Assembly (NCBI GenBank): GCA_018662005.1
Contig: JABJHA010000004.1
Coordinates: 1-64,000 of the forward strand
DNA length: 64,000 bases
Direction of reading: 5' to 3'
Source of the DNA: Rhodospirillaceae bacterium
GTDB taxonomy: Bacteria; Pseudomonadota; Alphaproteobacteria; Rhodospirillales; JABHCV01
The first letter of the stretch is position 1. Every line of letters begins with the position of its first letter. Below the pieces are notes generated by a model, which saw only the letters and a program-made list of their open reading frames with translations, made no database searches and was not told the origin of the DNA. Of this stretch, positions 16,594 to 26,156 are shown in pieces. The position numbers and the translations under genes are program-made.

Positions 16594-18735
16594 TCATCGA
16601 AGGACTTGCGCAATCAAGTACGGAGGCTTGTACTGACAGGCCATCTGCTGGGTACCGGCGGGAAGGAATATTCCCCAGAAAGTATAATTCGCAGGGAATA
16701 GTTTGCTGTCCCCCCCATCAACCTGACACCGCCAAAAGGGACTGTAACTGTTGGAGATGACGACGACAGCGGGACTGTCTGATTTGGCGACTTTTATTTG
16801 AACCAAATCTTTATCATATCGTGCCGATAAAATTACAGATTTCGCCAGGGGCGTATCCGGCGAAAGTGACATCGGTAAAGACGATGACTCAACAAATACT
16901 TTGTCAGCCAGTTTATGCCTATCTGCATTCCCCAGCGCATTCAGCAGATCAATTTCATTGGTAAATCTCACAACACCATCAACCGTATAGGCACGGGGAA
17001 ATGCCGTCTTGTTCTCATAGATGAAAATGGGCCGATGGCCGGTAAAGTTCGCTTTCAAATTTGTCAGAATTTTATCTCTTCGTGAAAGTGCTCCCCACGA
17101 CTGCTGAGGGCCGGAGAGCAGGGTTAGTCGCTCGTCGATCAGTCGGTCGCGTGACACGACATACTGTCCATTCATCATCGAGAGCAAATCAAAGTTCACA
17201 AAATCCGCCAATCGCCATTGACTACGGACATCCGTTCGTTCCCATCCTCGTCCGGCCCTGGTCGCCGGCAAAATGGATGTCAGTGAACCGGACTCGATTT
17301 GACCGAAGGTTTCCTTCCACCCGTTTGTTTGCCGCCAGGGCTCGACCATTTTGTGCCAAAAGGCCAGGTATCTTTTCGATGTCATCGGGTGGTAGCCCTC
17401 AATGGTTTCAATACCGTAGGAATTGAGCAGGCCACCATGCATTTGAAAGGACATCGCACGGCCGGGAGTCCCCTGTTTCCCGATAGTCTCTGCAAGATTC
17501 AGCAAGTCAGGATTGCGTGTGTTTTGATAAAAATTTCCCCACGACACCCAGGCCTTGGCATACTGGGCCTTGGTGTTCAGATTGACCGCCAGCACGTAAA
17601 CAATCATCAGCACTGGAATACCGTGCAAGACCTTTGCCCGCAGGCCGTCTTTCGATGCTGCGGAGTTCTTTTGGCCAATAAAAAACTGCATGCCAAAGCC
17701 ACTGGCAATGGCGGTCATCAACCCGGAACCCTGTAAGACATAAGTCGTCGAAAAGCCGTTCAGGAACGGAAAAACAGCCACCGTCATGATTTTCACAAGC
17801 CCCCCGGCGAACACCAGCCCGACGAGTACGCCCAAGGCCATCAAAAGCCTACCGCCCATCGCTCGTAGATTCCTGTCATAAAAAGACACGGCGAAGCTTG
17901 CCAGGAGAAACCCGAGCACACCCCACTGTCCTATCAAGGTTGATTTGACGGCCATGATTGCCGAGCGCATCTCGACTTCGAATGTTCCGCCGCTGCGGGT
18001 TTCCGGCATGCCCGAGAGCGGGGCATAGGCTAAAAGCGCGATGATGTCTTGCCAGCGGCTGGCCAGAATGGCGATGGAAAAAATAGCAATGATGCCCCAG
18101 TCTAAAAATTTACGGCGTCTCTCGATCACAAAAAACCAGATCACAAAAGTTACCACCGGCCAGGGGAAAAATCGGGTAATGAAACCGGAATGGGCAATCA
18201 GGAAGCCGGAAATGATGATGCCCGACCAGGCCAGGGTACTCTTTTTATTGTCCAGTAGATAGTGGAGTGCCAGCAGAGTCATGGGCAAATAACCTTGGAC
18301 GGAAGAAATGAAAAATAATTCGCGAAAAAACAGGATCCCGTAGGCACAGCCGGCGAAAGCGCTGGGACCGGGGTCGAGCCTGAAAATTCGGCGGCACAAT
18401 CCATAGGTGGCAAGAACGGCGGCCAGTATCGGGGCAATGACCAACACCTGAAAAGCCATCCAGGGGGGCAGCAAGGCGAAGACCCACTGATAAACCAACG
18501 TGGCGTAGCCCGTTGCCATCATGTCGGTGCCCGCCGTGGCGAAAGGCGTCCAGTGAGCAAAAGGGATGTCACGGGTAACAAAAGCGAGGTAATAGGGCAG
18601 GACAGAAATATTATCGCCAACAATAAACAAGGAATATTTTCCCAAGACGATATATTCCAGCACGATGAATCCGATCACGGCGGCAAACCGGACCCTGAAC
18701 GGCAGGGCCAGCAGTTTCTTGTAAAACGCGCTCAT
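16594..18735 (-). CDS. Large YfhO-like polytopic membrane protein (713 aa)
   Basis: Many hydrophobic segments from residue 13 to about 400, then a soluble domain. The C-terminus reads VVVISNSYSPFWRCQVDGG and later FLPAGTQQMACQYKPP, which matches the end of YfhO-family proteins (a predicted GT-C-like fold; B. subtilis YfhO is linked to lipoteichoic-acid glycosylation). An early external loop GDNISVLPYY fits an acidic GT-C site. It follows the dTDP-amino-sugar operon after 24 nt on the same strand, so it may transfer that sugar from a lipid carrier on the outer face of the inner membrane. The assignment rests on the C-terminal motif and topology. It could instead have an unrelated membrane role. 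Confidence 0.65.
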   Translation of the reverse strand: MSAFYKKLLALPFRVRFAAVIGFIVLEYIVLGKYSLFIVGDNISVLPYYLAFVTRDIPFAHWTPFATAGTDMMATGYATLVYQWVFALLPPWMAFQVLVIAPILAAVLATYGLCRRIFRLDPGPSAFAGCAYGILFFRELFFISSVQGYLPMTLLALHYLLDNKKSTLAWSGIIISGFLIAHSGFITRFFPWPVVTFVIWFFVIERRRKFLDWGIIAIFSIAILASRWQDIIALLAYAPLSGMPETRSGGTFEVEMRSAIMAVKSTLIGQWGVLGFLLASFAVSFYDRNLRAMGGRLLMALGVLVGLVFAGGLVKIMTVAVFPFLNGFSTTYVLQGSGLMTAIASGFGMQFFIGQKNSAASKDGLRAKVLHGIPVLMIVYVLAVNLNTKAQYAKAWVSWGNFYQNTRNPDLLNLAETIGKQGTPGRAMSFQMHGGLLNSYGIETIEGYHPMTSKRYLAFWHKMVEPWRQTNGWKETFGQIESGSLTSILPATRAGRGWERTDVRSQWRLADFVNFDLLSMMNGQYVVSRDRLIDERLTLLSGPQQSWGALSRRDKILTNLKANFTGHRPIFIYENKTAFPRAYTVDGVVRFTNEIDLLNALGNADRHKLADKVFVESSSLPMSLSPDTPLAKSVILSARYDKDLVQIKVAKSDSPAVVVISNSYSPFWRCQVDGGDSKLFPANYTFWGIFLPAGTQQMACQYKPPYLIAQVLR

Positions 18736-18759
18736 ACGTGCCTGCCTAACAGAGCCTCA

Positions 18760-19704
18760 TCAACCACGGGCGCTTCCCGCCCGTCGCAGCTGTTTAATGG
18801 TGGCCTCGATGCCTGATTCCAGATCGCCCTTGGGCGAAAAACCCTGAGCGCTGATTTTTTCTGCGATCACTTCGTAAGACAACTGGTTCATAATTCGTGT
18901 ATCGACGTAGCTGATTTCCAGATCCGGCACATGGACCCGGATGGCGTCAACGACTTGACGCACGGTCGCGTTGACGCTCAGCACGTTGTAGATGCTGCCG
19001 TCGAACAACCCGGACTCGATTGTGTGGACAACCACATCAACGGCGTCGCCCAGATCAAGATAAGGGCGTTTTTGATCCAGCGCCGTACTCCACACGGTCA
19101 AATTCTGTCCCATCACCGCCTGAAAGCAGAACTTGTTGACGGCCGTGTGGAACCGCATGCCCGGCGCGGTGCCGAAAATAGTGCCGAAACGAAAGGTGAC
19201 GTGTCGCAAATTCCCGGCCTGGGCCATTTCAGTCAACAAGGCCTCTTCCTTTAATTTGGTCTCCGCATAGGGGCTTTGCGGCTTAAGGTCCTCTTCGTAA
19301 CAATCTTCATCAACGATTTCATTCTGGGTGCCGTAAACGCTGGTGGTGGAAGGATAGATCAGCGGAACTCTGCAATCGATACAGGCCTGTGCGACATTTT
19401 GAGTGGCGGCAAAATTCTGTTTTTCCACCTGATCGGCTTTATCGAAGCTGCCGGCCGCATCGGTGATGGCGGCCAGATGGATCACAGCATCGGTGTCCCG
19501 GACGGCGTCAGATAAATCCATCTCGGTGACGTCGCCTTCAATGAAGCGGTAACGGGCGGATGCCGGTAAATCGAACAGCGATGCATAACGTTGAGTCGAA
19601 AAATCATCGATCATGACAATTTCAAGATTATCGAAATGATTCGGCAGTTCGCGGATCATACGCGAGCCGATATGGCCTAAAGCGCCGGTCAGGGTAATTT
19701 TCAT
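18760..19704 (-). CDS. NAD-dependent sugar epimerase/reductase (314 aa)
   Basis: Extended SDR. TGALGHIGSRMI provides the NAD-binding turn, ISYV and YAETKLKEE contain the YxxxK pair, and STTSVYGT provides the catalytic Ser/Thr region. Last SDR of the dTDP-amino-sugar operon; its start overlaps the stop of the ketoisomerase gene by 4 nt (ATGA). In such pathways the final SDR commonly reduces the 4-keto group. I infer that role but cannot separate it from 4-epimerisation. Confidence 0.8.
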   Translation of the reverse strand: MKITLTGALGHIGSRMIRELPNHFDNLEIVMIDDFSTQRYASLFDLPASARYRFIEGDVTEMDLSDAVRDTDAVIHLAAITDAAGSFDKADQVEKQNFAATQNVAQACIDCRVPLIYPSTTSVYGTQNEIVDEDCYEEDLKPQSPYAETKLKEEALLTEMAQAGNLRHVTFRFGTIFGTAPGMRFHTAVNKFCFQAVMGQNLTVWSTALDQKRPYLDLGDAVDVVVHTIESGLFDGSIYNVLSVNATVRQVVDAIRVHVPDLEISYVDTRIMNQLSYEVIAEKISAQGFSPKGDLESGIEATIKQLRRAGSARG

Positions 19705-20111
19705 TTTTTCTCACCACTGTTTGTGGCTGCACGACAAAATTCATCAAAATCCCGCAGGTAATCACTTTCCCTATAAACCTCATCACATAAGACCAGCAAA
19801 ACTGTTTTGGAGTCGGCGTATACCTGCTCGGCCCAGATCATCGGTTTGATGTGCAGGGCGATTCCCGGTTGCTCCAGGGTTTCTTTCCACGAACGTTGTC
19901 CATCATTCAGCGTCACCTGGACCAAACCGGAAAGGCAGACCAGAACCTGATTGAGTTCCTTATGGGCATGGCCGCCGCGTTGATCGCCGGTCGATACATT
20001 CGTGATGGCGAAAAACCGTTTGATCGGGAAGGGAATATGCCTGCCCGCTTCCCCGATCACCAGGGACCCCTCGTCATCGATAAAGGATTGAAGGTCAATG
20101 CGCTCGCTCAT
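19701..20111 (-). CDS. FdtA/WxcM-like sugar 3,4-ketoisomerase (136 aa)
   Basis: Single-domain cupin of the FdtA/QdtA family, which converts dTDP-4-keto-6-deoxyglucose to a 3-keto sugar before C3 amination. Key segments are KRFFAITNVSTGDQRGGHAH with the HAH cupin ligands, VLVCLSGLVQVTLNDG, and the late LVLCDEVYRESDYLRDF typical of the family. Overlaps both neighbours by 4 nt. Together with the PLP aminotransferase at 21122-22219 and rfbB/rfbA on the plus strand, it makes a dTDP-3-amino-3,6-dideoxyhexose route credible. FdtA and QdtA differ in C4 stereochemistry; I cannot tell which applies here. Confidence 0.8.
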   Translation of the reverse strand: MSERIDLQSFIDDEGSLVIGEAGRHIPFPIKRFFAITNVSTGDQRGGHAHKELNQVLVCLSGLVQVTLNDGQRSWKETLEQPGIALHIKPMIWAEQVYADSKTVLLVLCDEVYRESDYLRDFDEFCRAATNSGEKK

Positions 20112-21118
20112 GCTTCTCCGCTTTCAACGAAAGCGGCAATCGTGCGTTTAATGCCCTCTCGTAAATCCACCCCCGGATGCCAGCCTGTTGCGTCAGACAA
20201 CTTCCGAATGTCCGCGACAAAATTTCGACGCTCGATCTGAGACAATTCGTCAGGCCAGGGAACATGAGAAATATTGACCTTCAATCCACGGGCGGCAGCA
20301 GCTTGGGTTGCTGCCAGCGTAAAGGCATCGTTGACCCGGTGGCCTTCGCCGCACCCAAGGAAAAAATGGTGTCCGTTAACCCGGTCCATGTTAGCCCCCG
20401 CATGGACAAAGGCTTCAATCACATCATCGATAAAGATGTAATCACGGATAAACTCCCCGTCGCCGTAAATAGACACGGGCTGATCATTCAGGGCGGCGGC
20501 GATCACTTTGTTTAAAATGCCCCGATCCGGGCTTCCGACGGCAACACCAGGCCCGTAAACATTGGCAAGTCGCAGGGTGACGCAGCGCAGTACATCATTT
20601 CGCGCATAGAGCTCCAGATATTGTTCGGCTATTAACTTGTGCAGATCGTAAACGGTTAGCGGGCTGTCCATACTACCTGGATCAACGGGAAGCTCTTGCG
20701 TCATGCCCGCCTGTGTCGCCGTTCCGGAATAAAGAACATCAATTTTTTTATCCCCGGTGAAAACGGCTTCCACCAAATTGATAATCGGCAGAACATTGGC
20801 GGCAAAATCGCTCTCAGGATTTTTTGCTGCCGCGTAAACACTGTTTTGCGCAGCGAAATGAAACACAATGTCTGCGCCCGATGTTTCAAGGGCGCTTTGC
20901 CAGAAAATCCGGCTCGACACATCTCCCGCGACAGACTCCAATCGGGCCTTTGTCGATTTGCCCGACCAATCACCGATGCCGCCATGGCGGGATGCCATGA
21001 AAATTTGGCAATCATACCCCGACAGGCGCTGAATCAGGGCACTGCCGACATAGCCTAAGGCCCCTGTAATCAGGATCGATTTGTTTTCATAGGCTAATTG
21101 CAGGGGGTCCGGGCTCAC
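20108..21118 (-). CDS. NAD-dependent nucleotide-sugar epimerase/dehydratase (336 aa)
   Basis: Extended SDR. ITGALGYVGSALIQRL forms the NAD-binding turn, VYDLHKLIAEQYLE contains the YxxxK pair, RLANVYGPGVAVG the sugar-binding strand, and DYIFIDDVIEAF the C-terminal conserved segment. It overlaps the ketoisomerase gene by 4 nt and follows the aminotransferase after 3 nt. Likely an epimerase or ketoreductase in the dTDP-amino-sugar pathway; a second SDR at 18760-19704 shares the operon, so the two probably catalyse different steps. Confidence 0.8.
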   Translation of the reverse strand: MSPDPLQLAYENKSILITGALGYVGSALIQRLSGYDCQIFMASRHGGIGDWSGKSTKARLESVAGDVSSRIFWQSALETSGADIVFHFAAQNSVYAAAKNPESDFAANVLPIINLVEAVFTGDKKIDVLYSGTATQAGMTQELPVDPGSMDSPLTVYDLHKLIAEQYLELYARNDVLRCVTLRLANVYGPGVAVGSPDRGILNKVIAAALNDQPVSIYGDGEFIRDYIFIDDVIEAFVHAGANMDRVNGHHFFLGCGEGHRVNDAFTLAATQAAAARGLKVNISHVPWPDELSQIERRNFVADIRKLSDATGWHPGVDLREGIKRTIAAFVESGEA

Positions 21119-21121
21119 TGA

Positions 21122-22219
21122 TTAATCCTCGAAAAAAGAGCGAACGGCTTTGACGACCTGCTCAATGTCATTCACCGTCAGCTCTGGATACATCGGCAGG
21201 GAAAGTGTTCTCATTGCCGCCCGTTCAGTCAGTGGCAGCCCGCCCTCGGCGGCTACGCCCAAGTAGGCTGGCTGCATATGAACGGGGACAGGATAATGCA
21301 CGCTTGCCATGATCCCATTGTTCTTTAAATGGGCCAGCAAGTCATCACGCCTCGGACATTGCGGGGCGTACAGATGATAGGCGTGGCCTGTATCGGGCCG
21401 AGCCCCGGGCAGATTAAGGTCCAGGTCGGCCAACAGTTCATCGTATTGCGCCGCAATGGTGCGCCGCCGGTCGGTATCTGCATCAAGGTGGCGCAATTTT
21501 ACCCGCAAAATCGCCGCCTGGATTTCATCCAGCCGAGAATTCATCCCCGGAACCTCGCTGACGCGATCAGAACGCCAACCGTATTGGCGCAGGGCAACCA
21601 GACGTTCGGCCAGAGCGCTGTCATTGGTGACAACCCCCCCGCCATCGCCAATGGCCCCCAGGTTTTTGGTCGGGAAAAAACTGAAACTGCCGGCATCACC
21701 GATAGCGCCCAATTTTGCCGCCCCGTATGATCCACCAACCGACTGGGCGCAATCTTCAACAATGGCGACGCCCTGACTCTTGGCAATTGCGCAGATAGCA
21801 TCAAGGTCCGCCGCCTGACCGTATAGATGAACCGGGACGAACGCCTTCGTCTTATCTGAAAGGACTGCATCCAATTTGGTTGGATCAAGGGTAAAATAGT
21901 CGGGTTCAATGTCGATGAGGACGGGCTTGGCCCCGGTTCGCATAATCGCAGCCGCTGTCGCCACGGCGGTATGAGAGACCGTAATGACCTCATCCCCCTC
22001 GCCAATACCCAAACCCATCAGCGCCAGCGTCAGAGCGTCCGTTCCGCTGCCCACGCCGATGGCGTGTTTGACGCCGATATAGGCGGCGAACTCTAGTTCG
22101 AACGTCTTGACCTCGTTTCCCAGAACATAAATACCGCCGTCCAGCACGCGTCTTATGGCCGCATCGATTTCCGTTCGGTACGCCTGATATTGTGCCTTTG
22201 GGAAGCTGGCGAATATCAT
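21122..22219 (-). CDS. DegT/DnrJ-family sugar 3-aminotransferase, FdtB/QdtB-like (365 aa)
   Basis: PLP-dependent transaminase. The PLP lysine is present (Lys185 in SFFPTKNLGAIGDGG). The phosphate pocket GVGSGTDALTLAL and VEDCAQSVGG with the PLP-nitrogen aspartate are intact. These motifs are closest to enzymes that aminate C3 of dTDP-3-keto-6-deoxyhexoses, in keeping with the ketoisomerase two genes away. I use the ATG at 22219, because it forms an ATGA overlap with the upstream C-methyltransferase stop; the longer frame to 22255 lies within that gene. The amino group would normally be acylated next, but no matching acetyltransferase is seen in this operon. Confidence 0.85.
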   Translation of the reverse strand: MIFASFPKAQYQAYRTEIDAAIRRVLDGGIYVLGNEVKTFELEFAAYIGVKHAIGVGSGTDALTLALMGLGIGEGDEVITVSHTAVATAAAIMRTGAKPVLIDIEPDYFTLDPTKLDAVLSDKTKAFVPVHLYGQAADLDAICAIAKSQGVAIVEDCAQSVGGSYGAAKLGAIGDAGSFSFFPTKNLGAIGDGGGVVTNDSALAERLVALRQYGWRSDRVSEVPGMNSRLDEIQAAILRVKLRHLDADTDRRRTIAAQYDELLADLDLNLPGARPDTGHAYHLYAPQCPRRDDLLAHLKNNGIMASVHYPVPVHMQPAYLGVAAEGGLPLTERAAMRTLSLPMYPELTVNDIEQVVKAVRSFFED

Positions 22220-23439
22220 TCCTCTACAGTGACCTTTGGCACAAAGTTGATCCACTTGCCCCCGGCTGCCTTGTAGCCCTGCTCCTTTTCCATAATTTCC
22301 CTGCTGTGGTTCCAGGCAAACAACACTGCATATTCAGGATAGTCGGCGACAAAGTCCTCATAAGGCTTGATTGGCACATGGGTTCCCGGAGAATACTTTC
22401 CCTGTTTGGTGGGGGTGGTATCCGAAATATAGGAAATGTGATCGGGGGTTATGCCGCAGTAATTCATCACCGTGGTGCTTTTCGATGTGGCACCATATCC
22501 GGCAACCTTCGCGCCTTTTGTACGCAGGTCTTCAAGTACGGTCATCAACTGCTGCCGCGAAGCCTCACAATTTTCACGAAATCGCTCGAAGGTCTCGGCC
22601 CGGCCCAACCCCAATTGCGTTTCCCTGGCAATCCGTTCGGCGACCGCCTTACCTGGCTGTTTGGCTCCCTTTTTGGCCAGGGTATAGCGCATGGATCCCC
22701 CGTGGGTGACTTGTGGTTCCACATCGACCAGCTCGAAGTCATGACGACCGAAGGCATTGACCACAGACAGGGCACAGAAAACGAATACATGCTCGTCGTA
22801 AATCTGATCATAAGAAGTTTTCTCGACCACGTCGCCAAGGTATGGGTCTTCGAACACCATAACCCCGCCCGGCTTCAATAGAGTGTGCGCCGCCATGGCG
22901 ACGCCGTTTAAATCCGGGATATGACACATCACATTGGCCGCCAGCAAAACGTCTGCCTGACCATATTCACCGACGATTTTTTTGGCGAGCGTTTCGCCGA
23001 AAAACTCGCAAATCGTGTTGACGCCTTCGGCTTGGGCCACCTCGGCAACGTTTCGAGAGGGCTCGATGCCAAGATGGGCGATATTCTGGGCGGCAAAATT
23101 CCGCAACATGATGCCGTCGTTACTGCCCAGTTCCACCACGAAAGGATTCGCGGCCCCCGAGAGGTGACGGTCTTGAATTGAGGTTGCAAACTCACGGAAA
23201 TGAACCTGCATGTATTTAGAGGTGCCGGAAAAGAAGGCATAATTTTCATGAAACATCCTGGCCGGGTCAGGTTGTTCAATAATCTGCACCATGGAACAAT
23301 TTGCGCAGATGGCCGGAGCCAGTTCGAAAAAATACTCTTCGGAAAACCCGTCAGAAGTCAGAAATCCATTGGCAATGGGCATTTTTCCAAAGCTCATGAA
23401 AGGCTTGATGACCGATCCACATATCCGACATTGTGACAT
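22216..23439 (-). CDS. Sugar C-methyltransferase, NovU/TylC3-type (407 aa)
   Basis: SAM-dependent sugar C-methylase. A zinc module (Cys4, Cys7, Cys45, Cys48) starts the protein, VVELGSNDGIMLRNFA (101-116) binds SAM, and YDEH (214-217) is the catalytic signature. The C-terminal AGYGATSKSTTVMNY marks the second domain. The ATG at 23439 puts MSQCRICG at the N-terminus as expected; an upstream frame to 23544 would precede it with about 35 unrelated residues. It is the first gene of the amino-sugar operon and is divergent from rfbC. C-methylation together with 3-amination is known in vancosamine/eremosamine pathways, so a branched amino sugar is plausible. Confidence 0.85.
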   Translation of the reverse strand: MSQCRICGSVIKPFMSFGKMPIANGFLTSDGFSEEYFFELAPAICANCSMVQIIEQPDPARMFHENYAFFSGTSKYMQVHFREFATSIQDRHLSGAANPFVVELGSNDGIMLRNFAAQNIAHLGIEPSRNVAEVAQAEGVNTICEFFGETLAKKIVGEYGQADVLLAANVMCHIPDLNGVAMAAHTLLKPGGVMVFEDPYLGDVVEKTSYDQIYDEHVFVFCALSVVNAFGRHDFELVDVEPQVTHGGSMRYTLAKKGAKQPGKAVAERIARETQLGLGRAETFERFRENCEASRQQLMTVLEDLRTKGAKVAGYGATSKSTTVMNYCGITPDHISYISDTTPTKQGKYSPGTHVPIKPYEDFVADYPEYAVLFAWNHSREIMEKEQGYKAAGGKWINFVPKVTVEE

Positions 23440-23563
23440 TGTTAGCGTTCCCGCGGTAAACTCTAGAGAAGCAGCGGCCTGATTGACGAAAGGGAGGACA
23501 TTTCCAGCCGTAAAAATGCCGCTGACATATGCCGCAAAAGCCAATTGTTTTCAAGCTATTCCT

Positions 23564-23592
23564 CTTGTCTTTCGAGAGACGCCATATAGAAT
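23564..23592 (+). promoter_or_regulatory. Candidate promoter for rfbCBA
   Basis: CTTGTC (23564-23569) and TAGAAT (23587-23592) are separated by exactly 17 nt, fitting the CTTG-type -35 favoured in alphaproteobacteria. It would give a short leader of about 30 nt before rfbC. It lies in the 191-nt divergent gap 23440-23630. Found by eye, untested. Confidence 0.35.
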
Positions 23593-23630
23593 TCCAATCT
23601 AATACGACAATCTGTCAGGAAAGAGGCACC

Positions 23631-24185
23631 ATGAAGGTCGAAGATACGGCGATTGCAGACGTCAAAATCGTTCATCTGACCCCATTCCCCGATACAAGGG
23701 GGATGTTCGTTGAGACTTTTGATACGTTGGCGATTTCTAACCTTGGTCTGGATGCTTCATTCGTCCAGGACGCAACTTCCGTTTCGAATTTAAAAGGCAC
23801 TTTTCGGGGGCTCCATTTTCAGTGGCCTCCACACGCGCAGGCAACCCTAGTGCGGGTAGTGTGCGGGCGAATTTTTGATGTCGCCGTGGACATCAGAGAA
23901 AGTTCACCCACCTATGGAAAGTCCCTGAGCGTTATCCTGGACGCCGATGACTGGCGCATGCTTTATCTTCCCAGGGGACTCGCGCACGGGTTTTGCACCC
24001 TTGAGGACAATTGCCACGTTGCCTATAAACTTGGGGATCATTATGCGCCGGGCCATGTCGGTGGAGTTCAACTTGACGACCCAGATTTGAAAATCGACTG
24101 GCCAATAGAGCCGGCAACCGGAATTATTTCCGACAAGGACCGCGCCAATCCCCGGCTCAAGGATCTGGCGACGATATTTAAATAA
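23631..24185 (+). CDS. rfbC: dTDP-4-dehydrorhamnose 3,5-epimerase (184 aa)
   Basis: RmlC-type cupin epimerase. The signature FRGLHFQWPPHAQ contains the catalytic His, followed by RGLAHGFCTLED and LPR. The length matches the family. The ATG at 23631 has AGGAAAGAGG just upstream; the longer open frame to 23529 is not conserved. It lies at the head of rfbC-rfbB-rfbA. No rfbD reductase is visible in the window, so this epimerase may serve a branched or L-configured amino sugar made by the divergent operon rather than L-rhamnose, or rfbD lies elsewhere. Confidence 0.9.
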   Translation: MKVEDTAIADVKIVHLTPFPDTRGMFVETFDTLAISNLGLDASFVQDATSVSNLKGTFRGLHFQWPPHAQATLVRVVCGRIFDVAVDIRESSPTYGKSLSVILDADDWRMLYLPRGLAHGFCTLEDNCHVAYKLGDHYAPGHVGGVQLDDPDLKIDWPIEPATGIISDKDRANPRLKDLATIFK

Positions 24186-24204
24186 GATAAGGGATTTTTG
24201 ACAG

Positions 24205-25281
24205 ATGCGAATCTTGATTACCGGCGGGGCGGGCTTCATCGGATCGGCGCTTGTACGCTTTTTGCTCGCCGATGAATCCAATGAAGTGATAAACATCGAC
24301 AAACTGACTTATGCCGCCAATCTTGAGAGCCTCAATACCGTTGAGAACAATCCGGCCTATCATTTTATTCAGGGCGATGTCTGTGACAGAGCTGCACTGA
24401 AGAACATCTTTTCCCAATACGCCCCCGATACGGTAATGCATCTGGCCGCTGAATCCCATGTCGACCGATCCATTGAAGGGCCGGATGATTTCATCCAGAC
24501 CAATATCGTCGGAACTTTCCAAATTCTGGAAACGGCGCGTGACTATTGGATGGGACTTAAGGGAAGCAGGCACGATGAATTCCGTCTCCACCATATCTCA
24601 ACTGATGAAGTCTTCGGAAGTCTGGACAAGGACGATCCGCCCTTCAGGGTCGATCATCCCTATGACCCACATTCCCCTTATTCAGCATCCAAGGCCGCCT
24701 CTGACCATTTGGTGCGCTCGTGGCACCATACCTATGGCCTGCCAGTTATTTTGAGCAATTGTTCCAATAATTACGGCCCTTATCAATTTACCGAGAAACT
24801 GATTCCCCTGATGATCCTGTCGGGTTTTGAAGGGAGGCCGTTACCCGTCTACGGCAAAGGCCTGAACACACGCGACTGGCTGCATGTGGATGACCACGCC
24901 GCCGCCCTGACGACCATCGTGAAAAAAGGCACGCCTGGCGAAACTTACCTGGTTGGCGGCAATGCGGAATACACCAACATTGATGTTGTGCGCATGATCT
25001 GCAAACTTCTTGACGAACTGGTCCCGGAGTCTCCGCACGCTCCCCACGAAAACCTGATCTCGTACGTGGAAGATCGCCCTGGTCACGATTTCCGTTATGC
25101 CATCGACGACAGACGAACCCGCGAAGAATTGGACTGGTCACCACGCTATGGTTTTGCAGAGGGTCTTCGTACAACTGTGCGGTGGTATCTGGACAATCGT
25201 CCCTGGTGGCAAAAGATGGCGAAAGAAAAATACGACGGCGCCCGCTTGGGGCTTGGCCAAAAGGAAGTAAAAAATCCATGA
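24205..25281 (+). CDS. rfbB: dTDP-glucose 4,6-dehydratase (358 aa)
   Basis: Extended SDR that converts dTDP-glucose to dTDP-4-keto-6-deoxyglucose. Visible are [32 protein letters not shown], the catalytic STDEVFGSL (Thr-Asp-Glu), [11 protein letters not shown] (YxxxK), [18 protein letters not shown] and [13 protein letters not shown]. All are diagnostic of RfbB/RmlB. It ends in an ATGA overlap with rfbA. Its product is the common precursor for the ketoisomerase, aminotransferase and C-methyltransferase route on the opposite strand. Confidence 0.95.
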   Translation: MRILITGGAGFIGSALVRFLLADESNEVINIDKLTYAANLESLNTVENNPAYHFIQGDVCDRAALKNIFSQYAPDTVMHLAAESHVDRSIEGPDDFIQTNIVGTFQILETARDYWMGLKGSRHDEFRLHHISTDEVFGSLDKDDPPFRVDHPYDPHSPYSASKAASDHLVRSWHHTYGLPVILSNCSNNYGPYQFTEKLIPLMILSGFEGRPLPVYGKGLNTRDWLHVDDHAAALTTIVKKGTPGETYLVGGNAEYTNIDVVRMICKLLDELVPESPHAPHENLISYVEDRPGHDFRYAIDDRRTREELDWSPRYGFAEGLRTTVRWYLDNRPWWQKMAKEKYDGARLGLGQKEVKNP

Positions 25282-26156
25282 AGGGAATCATTCTTGCCGG
25301 TGGCAGTGGGACGCGATTGCATCCGGTCACCATCTCCGTCAACAAACAGTTGCTCCCCGTTTATGACAAGCCGATGGTATATTACCCACTTTCGACCCTA
25401 ATGCTAGGCGGTATTTCGGACATTCTGATTATCACCACACCCGAAGCGGCGCCTGCCTTCAAGGCGTTGCTGGGCAACGGAGTGGAATTAGGGTTGAAGC
25501 TGTCCTACGCGACCCAGGATCGACCCAATGGCTTGGCCGAGGCCTATATCATAGGCCGTGACTTTATCGGCAATGATCCGTGCGCAATGATACTCGGGGA
25601 TAATATTTTCTTTGGTCACGGCCTGCCCGAACATCTGGCGAATGCCGCCCGGCGCACCGAAGGCGGCACTATTTTCACCTATCAGGTTTCAGATCCGCGC
25701 AGTTACGGCGTCGTCGAAATGGATGCGTCGGGAAACATATCGAGCGTCGTCGAAAAACCCGAAGAACCACCCTCAAACTGGGTAGTAACGGGGCTGTATT
25801 ATTTCGATAGCAAGGTTGCCGACATCGCCGCGACGATCCGGCCTTCCGTCAGGGGCGAACTTGAAATTATCGACGTGATCAATGCTTATCTTGCCAAGGG
25901 GGCGCTGGAAGTGGAATGGCTGGGCCGTGGCCATGCCTGGCTTGATACGGGGACGCATGAAAATCTGCTGCAGGCCTCCCAATATATCGAAACCATTGAG
26001 ACCCGCCAGGGCCTGAAAATTGCCTGCCTTGAAGAAATTGCCTGGCGGATGGGCTTCATTGGTTTTGAGGACTTTGCCTTTTTGGCGAAAAAATATCCGG
26101 AAAGCTCTTATGGGCGGTATTTAAAAGCCCTGGCCACGACTGAAGTGAAAGCCTAG
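25278..26156 (+). CDS. rfbA: Glucose-1-phosphate thymidylyltransferase (292 aa)
   Basis: RmlA-type nucleotidyltransferase. The N-terminus is [18 protein letters not shown], followed by [29 protein letters not shown] (metal-binding Asp) and [13 protein letters not shown]. The length equals the family standard. The start at 25278 overlaps the rfbB stop by 4 nt (ATGA). It supplies dTDP-glucose to rfbB. Its stop codon shares a CTAG palindrome with the stop of the convergent glycosyltransferase gene. Confidence 0.95.
   Translation: MKGIILAGGSGTRLHPVTISVNKQLLPVYDKPMVYYPLSTLMLGGISDILIITTPEAAPAFKALLGNGVELGLKLSYATQDRPNGLAEAYIIGRDFIGNDPCAMILGDNIFFGHGLPEHLANAARRTEGGTIFTYQVSDPRSYGVVEMDASGNISSVVEKPEEPPSNWVVTGLYYFDSKVADIAATIRPSVRGELEIIDVINAYLAKGALEVEWLGRGHAWLDTGTHENLLQASQYIETIETRQGLKIACLEEIAWRMGFIGFEDFAFLAKKYPESSYGRYLKALATTEVKA

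Noticed and set aside
24788-25345. 185-codon minus-strand frame opposite rfbB and rfbA
   Set aside because: Rich in Arg/Pro/Cys, no domain, fully opposite two certain genes.
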